Source of the DNA: an uncultured Gammaproteobacteria bacterium
GTDB lineage: Bacteria; Pseudomonadota; Gammaproteobacteria; Halothiobacillales; Halothiobacillaceae
Assembly: GCA_938004235.1 (NCBI GenBank)
Contig: CALKWL010000011.1
Location: 1 to 15,728, forward strand
Direction of reading: 5' to 3'
Length of the DNA stretch: 15,728 nucleotides
A model generated the notes under the pieces. It was not told the origin of the DNA. It did no database searches and worked only from the letters and a program-made list of their open reading frames with translations. Below, in pieces: positions 7,022-15,200 of this stretch (positions within the stretch are counted from its first letter, which is position 1; each line of letters starts with the position of its first letter). The position numbers and the translations under genes are program-made.

Positions 7022-8200
7022 TTAGACGGCTCGTAACAACTTGCGATTCAACCCAAAAATCAGCTGCACGGTTTTCAGCTGTACGAACACAAACGGTGCG
7101 AGCAACAGGAAATACGCCCAGGACATCCTGTCCACCAGCCCGGCACCGACCAGCCCAAGGTTGACGAAGAACACACCGAAGACGAAGAACGCCACGCCGG
7201 GGCAAACGAGGGCAAAGGTGCCGGCGTTGCCCTTATCGCCGCGCACATAATCGCGAAAATAGCCCAGGCGATTCATCACTGCCCAGCCGATCAGGCCGAA
7301 CAAAATCTGCACGGAAAGTACGGCGGCGGTCAGCACGAACAGCGACGAGGCATCGCCATGCACGCCAAAGCCATGATGCAAACCGTGGTTCAAACGAATC
7401 CAGGTAATGCCCAGCAGGGTCAGGATCGGAATCATGATCCACAGACTGGGGCTGGCGGCTTCGCTGATGCCGTGCTCCATCATGGCCTTGAAGCCGAGAA
7501 TAAGCTTGATCGCCGCCAGCAAAATCGCCGTACTGAAGAAAAACAGCGCAAACGCAATACTCCAGGCCTGGGTGGATTTAACCGTGCTCATGGCTGCCGG
7601 AGCCGCCAGACCGACGGCAATCATCGCCAGCGCAAAAATGGCAATCATCGGCGCAAGACTGTTGTTGCTGGCAAAATCGACCCCACCTTCGCTGAGCACG
7701 CGCGCAAAATAGGTCACCAGAATGCGCATGGCATACACGCCGACCGCCAGAAACGCCAGCAACGCCGCCGGGAACATCCACTCCACCACGCTCCACAGAT
7801 TCGGTACAAATACCGCACCGAGCACAAACATCACGTTAATGCTCATGGCCAGGGTCAGGGGAATGGTCATCAGGCTGATTTCCGCATTCGAGCTCATCAG
7901 CTTGGGGAAGGCTTCGGTCTTCTTGAACAACGCGTACTCACGCAGATTCCACGCCAGCAAGCGGAAATGCAGATAAGCAAAAAACACGATCACCGCAAGA
8001 TCCAGTGCAATCAAGGCCGAAACCAGCAGATTTCCACCTGTTAGCAGTGGCCACAGGTGGTTGAAGGTCGCCATCGGCGAGCCGGGGTGCGGGGTCATGA
8101 ACAACAGATAAATGAAAAACGACACCGACAAACCGCCCGCGCCCAAGGCGGCCAGAAAATAAAGGGGCGAGTAACCCGCCCCAAGGTTCTTGCGCAACAT
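7022..8200 (-). CDS. Polytopic membrane protein, TsoY-like (single-cysteine)
   Basis: The 392-residue product is almost entirely hydrophobic, with about ten membrane segments by eye. It opens with RKNLGAGYSPLYFLAALGAG followed by LSVSFF, and a short loop MTPHPGSPMATFNHL. From memory this resembles proteins named 'TsoY family (seleno)protein'; a looser resemblance to TDT/SLAC1 transporters is also possible. I cannot assign a function. The only cysteine is in ALVCPGV (residue 333, codon TGC at 7204-7202), next to a membrane segment; if the TsoY assignment is right it would be the Sec/Cys position. I choose ATG 8200 because GGAG lies 6 bases upstream; ATG 8212 is in frame (396 residues) but has no ribosome-binding site. 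It stands alone, ending at the shared hairpin. Confidence 0.75.
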   Translation of the reverse strand: MLRKNLGAGYSPLYFLAALGAGGLSVSFFIYLLFMTPHPGSPMATFNHLWPLLTGGNLLVSALIALDLAVIVFFAYLHFRLLAWNLREYALFKKTEAFPKLMSSNAEISLMTIPLTLAMSINVMFVLGAVFVPNLWSVVEWMFPAALLAFLAVGVYAMRILVTYFARVLSEGGVDFASNNSLAPMIAIFALAMIAVGLAAPAAMSTVKSTQAWSIAFALFFFSTAILLAAIKLILGFKAMMEHGISEAASPSLWIMIPILTLLGITWIRLNHGLHHGFGVHGDASSLFVLTAAVLSVQILFGLIGWAVMNRLGYFRDYVRGDKGNAGTFALVCPGVAFFVFGVFFVNLGLVGAGLVDRMSWAYFLLLAPFVFVQLKTVQLIFGLNRKLLRAV

Positions 8201-8233
8201 GCTCAACTCCATCAGAAATGACTAATGGAGCGG

Positions 8234-8262
8234 AGTTTAGGGGCGGAGCGCGACCACATCAA
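8234..8262 (-). promoter_or_regulatory. Possible sigma-70 promoter of the membrane-protein gene
   Basis: On the minus strand TTGATG (8262-8257) and TAAACT (8239-8234) are separated by 17 bases, each matching consensus at four of six positions. Transcription would begin roughly 25-30 bases before ATG 8200, leaving room for the GGAG ribosome-binding site. By-eye match only. Confidence 0.35.
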
Positions 8263-8293
8263 CCCAGCTAATGAGTTCATAGAACAAAACGCA

Positions 8294-8365
8294 AGCCACA
8301 GAGGACACCGAGCTCACTGAGAAGAAGCTCAGCACAGCCTCCTGCCCTCTGTGTTCTCTGTGGCT
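8294..8365. repeat. Long imperfect inverted repeat in the gene-free stretch 8201-8374
   Basis: AGCCACAGAGGACACCGAG (8294-8312) faces CTCTGTGTTCTCTGTGGCT (8347-8365). The 19-base arms pair with one G-T wobble and one mismatch. Inside the loop CTGAG (8317-8321) can pair with CTCAG (8328-8332), giving a two-tier hairpin. It lies just past the 3' end of the methyltransferase gene and upstream of the membrane-protein gene. The CCACAGAG-GACAC string resembles dispersed intergenic repeats seen in many proteobacterial genomes. It could act as a terminator or mRNA stabiliser, but no T-run follows. Nothing else is visible in this 174-base stretch apart from the possible promoter. Confidence 0.75.
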
Positions 8366-8374
8366 AAAACGGTT

Positions 8375-9739
8375 TTAAGTCACGTCACCAATAGACTCCA
8401 CCGCAGGCTCAACACGTTGCAACACCGCCGCAAAGAAGCCATCGGTGCCATGTTGCGCCGGGTCGAGCCTGAGCATCTCGCTAACGCCCGGCGGGGTGAT
8501 GCCTTGTTCAGCCAAAATGTCAGCGGCGGGAACCAGCCTGAACTCGGGATGATTCGCCAAAAACTGCTCCACGATGCGCTCATTTTCTTCCGGCAAAATC
8601 GAACAGGTGGCGTAAATGACGCGGCCTTGCGGCTTGAGCAAACGCACAGCACCTTCGAGCAGTGCTGCTTGCGTGGCATTCAGCTCATCAAGATCAAGCA
8701 CGCGCCATTTGAGATCCGGGTTGCGCCGCCATGTGCCCGTGCCCGAGCACGGCGCATCAATCAGAATGCGGTCGAACATGCCTTTATTGCGCTTCAAATG
8801 CGCATCGGTCATGCCGCTAATGGCCACCGGGCGCACGTTCGACAGTCCGGCGCGACGCATTCTTGGCGTGAGCTTTTCCAGCCGATGCGCCGAAATATCG
8901 GTCGCCATCAGGCTGCCCTTACTTTGCATCAATGCACCCAGTTGCAGCGTTTTACCGCCTGCGCCAGCGCACAAGTCCAGCACGCGCTCACCCGGTTTGG
9001 GCGCGACCAGATGCCCAACCAACTGACTGGCCTCGTCCTGCACTTCAAACAAACCTTCCTTGAAGGCTGGCAGGCTGAACAGCGGACGGCGATCATGCCG
9101 ACGCAGTCCGTCGGGGGCGTAGGGTGTATCGATAGTCGGCAAGCCCAGATCGTCCAGCATCTGCCTGATGTCGGCGCGATTCGCCTTGAGCGTATTGACG
9201 CGGATATCCACCGGCGCAGGCTGGTTCATGGCATTGCACAGCGCCAGCAACGCATCTTCGCTGTAAGCATGGAGCAAACGTTCAGCCAGCGGGTCGGGCA
9301 GGTTGGCGCGCACCGCGAATGGGGCCTCATCGGCACTGCGCGCCAGGCCATCCAGCGCCTGCGCTGCGCCCTGATTTCCCAGCCACTTGAGCACGAACTC
9401 ACGCTCGGCCCAGCCTTGATCGAGCATGAAACCGCCCACCAGCATATTCCACTGTTTTTCCGCCACACCCATGCGCCAGGCCAGGCTGCGCCGCTGACGC
9501 AGCACGCCGTAGACGCTTTCCGCCACCACTCCGCGATCACGCGCGCCCATTTGCGGGCGCTTGCGGAACTGGTGATACAGCACCTGATCGGCGGGCACGG
9601 TGCCTTGCGCGATCTCCTGCAAAATCTCCACCGCGAGGGCGAAGTGGTGGTAGCGTGCCTGCATGGCATTGCGCGCAACCTGTTTTGCGGGGCGGGGTGC
9701 AGCAGGCTCTTCAGGAAAAAGGCGCGGGATTAAGGACAT
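8375..9739 (-). CDS. RsmB/NOP-family SAM-dependent RNA (cytosine-C5) methyltransferase
   Basis: A NOL1/NOP2/Sun-family enzyme that makes 5-methylcytosine in RNA, probably 16S rRNA as for E. coli RsmB. In the 454-residue product an N-terminal NusB-like helical region (about 28-95, ALAVEILQEIAQG and RDRGVVAESVYGVLR) precedes the methyltransferase core. That core shows SAM motif I VLDLCAGAGGKT (254-265), DAPCSGTG (328-335, Cys331, product release) and YATCSILPEENE (376-387, Cys379, the expected nucleophile), ending with HGTDGFFAAVL. The GTGTWRRNPDLKWR wording and degenerate N-terminus differ from classical RsmB, so the exact target base is not assured. ATG 9739 is preferred because AGGGGTGA lies just upstream; GTG 9748 is in frame but falls inside that ribosome-binding site. 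It is separated from opgD by a terminator, so probably a single-gene unit. Confidence 0.92.
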   Translation of the reverse strand: MSLIPRLFPEEPAAPRPAKQVARNAMQARYHHFALAVEILQEIAQGTVPADQVLYHQFRKRPQMGARDRGVVAESVYGVLRQRRSLAWRMGVAEKQWNMLVGGFMLDQGWAEREFVLKWLGNQGAAQALDGLARSADEAPFAVRANLPDPLAERLLHAYSEDALLALCNAMNQPAPVDIRVNTLKANRADIRQMLDDLGLPTIDTPYAPDGLRRHDRRPLFSLPAFKEGLFEVQDEASQLVGHLVAPKPGERVLDLCAGAGGKTLQLGALMQSKGSLMATDISAHRLEKLTPRMRRAGLSNVRPVAISGMTDAHLKRNKGMFDRILIDAPCSGTGTWRRNPDLKWRVLDLDELNATQAALLEGAVRLLKPQGRVIYATCSILPEENERIVEQFLANHPEFRLVPAADILAEQGITPPGVSEMLRLDPAQHGTDGFFAAVLQRVEPAVESIGDVT

Positions 9740-9786
9740 GGAAGTCACCCCTAAAAAATTAAAACCGGCATAAAAGCCGAAAAATG

Positions 9787-9806
9787 AAGCCCGCAGCGGC
9801 GGGCTT
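9787..9806 (-). terminator. Rho-independent terminator after opgD
   Basis: AAGCCCGC (9787-9794) pairs perfectly with GCGGGCTT (9799-9806) around a 4-base loop. On the minus strand the stem is followed by CATTTTTC, a usable T-run. It ends transcription about 70 bases after the opgD stop and isolates opgD from the methyltransferase gene. Confidence 0.85.
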
Positions 9807-9847
9807 GGACTAGGTTTGTGATCTCACTGAAAGCAATTGACTCCGTA

Positions 9848-9865
9848 CCCCGTCAAGGGGGAGGG
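9848..9865. repeat. Probable remnant of the CCCTCTCCC-type palindromic repeat
   Basis: CCCCGTCAAGGGGGAGGG lies between the opgD stop and its terminator. It looks like one worn arm and loop of the same C/G-rich palindrome family found three times inside tamB. The pairing is only about four bases, so this is a tentative relation. Confidence 0.35.
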
Positions 9866-9876
9866 AGCAATAACCC

Positions 9877-11457
9877 TTACGGCTGGTATTGATACAACCA
9901 TGTTTCGGTCAATGGTTTGCCATCAATCTCCAGGAAGGCGCGCAGCTCAATCGGCTCACCGCCATCGGCGGCAAGGTCGAACTCCGAACGCCAGCGCGGG
10001 GTGTACCAGATCGGCTCGGTACGCATCAGCGACAGCTTGCCGCGTGAAGCCGTCACCACCACCTTCGGACGCACGCCCCATGGAATATTTTTCAGCACTT
10101 CGCCATCCCATTCGATGACGAATTTCTTGGTGTTGGCCGGATGCTCCTTGCCCGGCTCGCCGCCACGCCCGACGCGCAAGGCCACCGCACGCGCCAGACT
10201 CACCGGGAAGTCGGGCTGGTTCGCCAACCAGTGCAGGCGGTACTTGAAGCTGAAACTCGCTCCGCTTGCAGCAGGCTTTTCCGGCACCCAGAACACGCCG
10301 ATGTTGTCGTACACCTCATCGTCGGTCGGAATCTCGATCAACTGCACCCGACCCTTGCCCCACTCGCCCTGGGTTTCCACCCACACGCTCGGACGGCGGT
10401 CATAGCTCACGCCATCCAGATAGTGATCGTAATTGCGATCACGCTGCGACAGGCCAAAGCCCTTGGGATTGTTGTCCATAAACGACGAGGCGATGATACG
10501 GTTCGGGTTGTTCAACGGGCGCGCAATGCGCTCGCCCGTGCCCGTCCACATCACCAGCGTGTCCGAATCATGCACCTCGGGACGCCAGTCGTGCGAATGC
10601 GCTGCCGGATATTCTGCGTACCAGAACATCGAGGTCAGCGGCGCAATGCCCAAACGCTCCACCGCACGGCGCATGAAGATGTGGTTCTCGATATCCATCA
10701 CCACGCCCTTGGTGCGGGAAATGGCGAAACGGAAGGCACCAGTCACCGAGGGGCCATCCAGCAAGGCATACACCATGACCGGATCGCCATCCTTGAGCGC
10801 AGGCTCGATCCAGAAGGAGCGGAAATCAGGGAACTCCTCCGGCTCGCTGCCGCCGACGTTCAGCGCAATACCGCGTGCCGACATGCCCACCTGCCCCAGC
10901 TCACCCACCGCGCGGAAATACGCACCGCCCTGGAAGGTCGCCCATGGCTCCTTCTTGGTCCAATCGCCATGATTGCGCGACTCCATCAACCAGAAGCCGG
11001 CAATGGCCGAGTCGGTGGGTGCGAGCTGATTCATCGGACTGGCCGGGCCGAAGCTGAAATAGTCCGGGCGGTAAACGATTTCACGCGCCTGCCCGGACTC
11101 CACGGCAAACATGCGCACCGTCTTGGGGAAATAGGTACCGACCGGGCGGAAAGTCACCGGATAGGCCGAGGGGCCGTTGCGCCACAAGGCCAGGTCGTAA
11201 TTGAATTTGATGCGCCCCTGCTCATCGTAATTGATTTTGCTGATCGCCTCGGGATTCGGGCGCGGCGGCTCCTTGTACGGCTTGTCAGCCATCTCCTTAG
11301 CCATTTTGCGCAGCATGTCGAAATCAAACGGCTTGGCCTCGCCAAAGCTCAGCCCGGCGGATTGAGCCTCCGCCAACGCTTCGGGGGTCAACATGCCCAT
11401 CAGCGGCAAACTGGCGAGCGCAGCAAGAAAACTACGGCGGGATGAATCAGCAGACAT
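9877..11457 (-). CDS. opgD: OpgD/MdoD, periplasmic glucan biosynthesis protein (Tat-exported)
   Basis: OpgD acts in the periplasm on osmoregulated periplasmic glucans; E. coli OpgD was shown to be a beta-1,2-glucanase (GH186) that adjusts glucan chain length. The 526-residue product begins with a twin-arginine signal, SSRRSFLAALASLPLMGML (5-23), and the Tat route separates OpgD from its Sec-exported paralogue OpgG. The MdoG domain follows, with landmarks such as RPDYFSFGPASPMNQLAPTD, FWYAEYPAAHSHDWRPEVHD, SFMDNNPKGFGLSQRDRNYD and a late IEWDGEVLKNIPWGVRP. I cannot place the catalytic aspartates with certainty. ATG 11457 has ACGGAG 5 bases upstream and gives a clean Tat leader; GTG 11481 would add eight residues. 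opgG and opgH are not in the window. It lies 51 bases after the phosphatase gene, so co-transcription is possible. Confidence 0.94.
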   Translation of the reverse strand: MSADSSRRSFLAALASLPLMGMLTPEALAEAQSAGLSFGEAKPFDFDMLRKMAKEMADKPYKEPPRPNPEAISKINYDEQGRIKFNYDLALWRNGPSAYPVTFRPVGTYFPKTVRMFAVESGQAREIVYRPDYFSFGPASPMNQLAPTDSAIAGFWLMESRNHGDWTKKEPWATFQGGAYFRAVGELGQVGMSARGIALNVGGSEPEEFPDFRSFWIEPALKDGDPVMVYALLDGPSVTGAFRFAISRTKGVVMDIENHIFMRRAVERLGIAPLTSMFWYAEYPAAHSHDWRPEVHDSDTLVMWTGTGERIARPLNNPNRIIASSFMDNNPKGFGLSQRDRNYDHYLDGVSYDRRPSVWVETQGEWGKGRVQLIEIPTDDEVYDNIGVFWVPEKPAASGASFSFKYRLHWLANQPDFPVSLARAVALRVGRGGEPGKEHPANTKKFVIEWDGEVLKNIPWGVRPKVVVTASRGKLSLMRTEPIWYTPRWRSEFDLAADGGEPIELRAFLEIDGKPLTETWLYQYQP

Positions 11458-11508
11458 AGCAACTCCGTCAGAATGGTGCACAGGGTAAATGAGCCGGATT
11501 GTACGTGT

Positions 11509-12288
11509 TTAAGCCAGCGCCTTACACCATTCTGCAAATAATCGCGCATCGCCCGCACACACTGCCGATCGCTTCTCCAGCGTGTTGTTGAACACCGCCT
11601 CGCCGTCGAGCGTGCAACTATGCCCGCCGACCTCTTCAAGAATCAGATGCCCGGCGGCAAAATCCCACAAGCCCTGTTTGCCATGCAGGTACACATGAAA
11701 ACGCCCGGCGGCGACCCAGCACCAGTCCAGCGCCACCGAACCAATCGAGCGCTGCGAACTGTAAGGCGGCTCACACACCAGGCGCGCGGCAAGCGCAGGG
11801 TTCAGGCGCTTGAAATCAATACAGGCCAGCGTCTTGTTCAACGGAATATCGTGCACCACCGGCGCCATGCGCTCGCCGTTCAGCCATGCGCCTGCACCAC
11901 GCGCCGCGCTAAATACCTCATCGCGCATCACATCCATCACCACGCCCAGCACCACCTGTCCGCCGCGAATCAGCGCCAGCGACGGGCCAAACAGCGGCAC
12001 ACCGGCGGAAAAATTGCTCGTACCGTCAACCGGATCAAGCACCCACAAGCCGGTATCCGCCTGCTGCATCAGGCACTGCTGCTCGCTTACGCTCATTTCC
12101 TCGCCCAGAAACGGTATTTCCGGCCACAACGCCGCCAGATCGCGCTGCACCCGGTTTTGCATCGCCGTATCCGCCTCGGTCAACCACGAACCATCCGCCT
12201 TCAAATGCCCCGTCACCTTGCGATAACGCGGCAGGATTTCTTCCAGGGCGGAGGTGCGCAACAACGCCGCCAGCTGCAAATGATTCAT
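11509..12288 (-). CDS. Inositol-monophosphatase-family phosphatase
   Basis: A metal-dependent sugar/nucleotide phosphatase of the FIG/IMPase superfamily. The 259-residue product carries the metal-site motifs in order: LTEAD (36-40), GEE (62-64), WVLDPVDGTSNF (82-93, Asp85 and Asp88) and LWDFAAGHLILEEVGG (207-222, Asp209). These support Mg-dependent phosphomonoesterase activity, but the substrate (inositol phosphate, PAP as for CysQ, or a sugar phosphate) cannot be read off. The DPVDGTSNF variant and divergent middle argue against plain SuhB. ATG 12288 (MNHLQLAALL) is chosen because AGGGTGAAAG lies directly upstream, overlapping the tamB stop 10 bases away. The frame is open further upstream inside tamB, but those 32 codons look non-coding. 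Confidence 0.9.
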   Translation of the reverse strand: MNHLQLAALLRTSALEEILPRYRKVTGHLKADGSWLTEADTAMQNRVQRDLAALWPEIPFLGEEMSVSEQQCLMQQADTGLWVLDPVDGTSNFSAGVPLFGPSLALIRGGQVVLGVVMDVMRDEVFSAARGAGAWLNGERMAPVVHDIPLNKTLACIDFKRLNPALAARLVCEPPYSSQRSIGSVALDWCWVAAGRFHVYLHGKQGLWDFAAGHLILEEVGGHSCTLDGEAVFNNTLEKRSAVCAGDARLFAEWCKALA

Positions 12289-12298
12289 AACTTTCACC

Positions 12299-15200
12299 CT
12301 ACCTCTCAAACCGATAAAAAACATCCAGCCCGCTGGCGCGCGTGCCGACTTGACCGCGCACCTGGATGGCGCGCGTCCAGTCATAGGTCATGACCAAATC
12401 CTGCACACCATTGCCCAGCCCTTGCAGATAGCGCAGATAAATGCGCGGCGTCAGATACTTGCCGATCGCCAGACTCAGATCGTTCGTGCCCAGCGCCGTC
12501 TCGAAACCCAGCTCATCCAGCCCAAGATCACGCGCCACCGAACCTTCGGCCAGGTCACTCGCCGCCATGAGACCAGCGGCCTGAGCAATCTGCAACATGG
12601 TTTGCGTACTCGCACCGCTGCCGGTTTTCGACGAACGCCCGCTCACCAGGTAGGACAGCATCTCCGACTGCGGCAAGGAGGGCTGCGAGAACAGCGTGAT
12701 TCGCGGCGCGCTCGCCCGCCCGGTAATATGCAGCCCCACCACCACATCGTCCTGGGTTTGCCGACGCACCGCGCGAATGTCCAGCCCTGGATTGGACAGC
12801 GGCGAATTGGCGAACAGCAAACGTCCCTGCTCAATAGTCAGATCCTGACCGTAGGCGCGGTAGCGTGCATCCACCACGCTCAGCTCGCCCTGCGCCAGCG
12901 GCGCAGCCTGGCCCGGCTGATCCAGCACACGCACCTGCCCCTGCACGCGCCCCTTGAAGCCCAGCCCTTCAATGCGCACATGCTCACCCAGCACCAGCAG
13001 CACGTCGGCCTCGATCACCCCTGACGGTTCCGGCGCTTCCTCGCCCAGCACGCGCACATCATTGGAGCGTCGCACCGCGCCCGCGCCGAAGCCGCCCACA
13101 TCGAACAGCGCCTGCGGCACCACCACCTGCCCGCTGACCCGGTGCACGCCCGGCGAAAGATTCAGAGTCAAATCCGGCGAAGCCTGCACGCTGGCGTTGG
13201 GCAGACGCATGACCGTCAGATTTTCGCCACCCACATGCAGACGCGCCTGCCACTTGGGGAAATCCGCCAGATCAATGCGCCCGGTAAGCTGTGCCCGGCC
13301 TGCGCCGAGCAAGGCCGAACCTTCCAGCGTCAGATAATCTGCCGCGTAAGCGCGCAGCAGCACCCGCCCCTCAGTCACGCGCACGCCAAGATCAGGCAGC
13401 ACCATGCGCCCATCCACCACCTGCACCCCGCCGCTCACCTTGGGCTCATCCAGCGTTCCCGCAATCAGCAGCCGTCCGGCCAGGCGTCCGCCAGGCTCCT
13501 TGAGCATGGGCAAAAAGCCCGCCAGCAGGGCGTTATCCTCAAAGCGCAAATCGACAAAACCCTGCACGGGCTGCGCGGGCGGCACGCCGTCATCCAGATT
13601 CAAACCCGGCAAATTGAGTTGAATTTCGACACGGTTCGCGTCATCAATCCCCACATTCGCCGCCAATCGTCCCACACCGCCGCCAAACCCGGCCTCCAGG
13701 TGCGTCGCATCCAGCGCAATCTCGCGCCACTCCGGCACGCCCTTGAGCAGCTGATTCGGCAAACCGGTCTGCACCCGCGCCACCACGTTCTCACCATCGA
13801 CCTCCGCACGCACGCGCAGCGGCGCGCCCTGCGGCGCATCCACGGCAACGAACCCGCCCAGCACGCCGCGCAACTGCACCGGCTTGCCTTCAAGCATGGC
13901 ATCCAGCCCGGAGAGATTGAAATCGCTCAAATCCAGACGCGCCGATGCGCCCTCCTTGCCCGCGCGCCACTGCCCTTGCACGCAGACGGTGGCCTTGCCC
14001 GGCGGCGTGGTCAACAGCCCGCACCATGACGGCAGGGTGAACTGATCGGCGCCCGCAGCCAACTCCACTGGCTGGGTGCTCACCCATGAGCCGGTCGGCG
14101 TGTTATCCAGTGAGGCGCTCTGGATGTTCAGGCGCTCCAGTGCGCCATCCCACGCGCCTTGCGCTTGAAGATTCAAACGCAACCCGGTTTTTCGCCCCTC
14201 TCCCCTTGCGGGAGAGGGGCTGGGGGAGAGGGGGGAGGCGCTCGCGCTAGCTCTGGCTTGTGCACCCCCTGCACCCTGCTGAGTCGGCTTCGCCTCCTTC
14301 GCGACCCAAGGTTCGCTCCTACGAGCTGCTGTAGCCCCCCCCCCTTGCACCAGCTCCACCCGCAAATCATGCGCGCGCGCCTGTCCGCGCACATCCACAT
14401 TCAGCGACTCCAGCAGCGCCTTGTCGCCCTGGCTCAGCCCCCTGGCTTCAAGCTGAAGATTCATCGGCGCATCAGGCCGCAAACCGCCCTCGGCATTCAG
14501 ATCGAGCGCGGCCAGACGCATCTCCTGCCAGGCCAGATTCTCGCCTTGCACCTCGGTCTTGAGGCTGGGCGCGGCCAGGGAGCCTCCCACCGCAAAACTC
14601 GCCTGCGCCCGCCCGCTGGCCTGCGGCACAAACTCGGCCAGGTTGCCGGAGTCCAGCGTGCCCGTCAGCTCAAGGCGCTCGCCGATCGCCCCCCTGGCTT
14701 CCAGCGTGCTCGCCCCGGAACGCAGGCGCAGTGTTTCTAGCGCAAGCTGCGGCAGGCCGGATGCCCAGCTTTTGATCTCGGCACTCAGGCTGGCTTCGAG
14801 CGGATAACCGCGCAGCTGCCCGTGCAAACGCTCGAGCTTGAGCACGCCGACGGGCTTGCCGTCCTGCAAACTGCCCACGCTCTGCGCCGCCAGCGCCAGC
14901 TCGCCCGTCCAGTCCGGCGCCAACAGCTCCGGGCGCACGCCCTCGGCCTGTGCCGCCACATTCCAATGCAGTCCCTCCGCCCAACCGACCTGTCCGCTCA
15001 TGCGCAAGCGCGCGCTGTCCTGATTCAGCTCCAGGCGTTCCAGCATCGCCACGCTTTGCGTCCCCTGCGCCGCGAGCTGCAATGCCAGCGTCCCCATACG
15101 CAGCACTAGCTCAGGCGGCAAAAAGTGCGCCAGCGCAGTCTGCTCAGCCAGACGCAGCGGTTCCACATGGAACGTCGCCGACCAGGGCAAGCCCACGTCC

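Noticed and set aside
8351..9733. A 460-codon open frame on the plus strand opposite the RsmB/NOP gene
   Set aside because: It mirrors the real gene in a GC-rich frame, its peptide is rich in His, Arg and Gln with no family motif, and the minus strand has all methyltransferase motifs.
10141..11445. A 434-codon open frame on the plus strand opposite opgD
   Set aside because: Antisense shadow of a GC-rich gene; the composition is Arg/His-rich and unlike any protein family, while opgD is unmistakable.
12289..12384. Upstream extension of the IMPase-family gene by 32 codons
   Set aside because: It overlaps the end of tamB, has no homology, and ATG 12288 has a clear ribosome-binding site.
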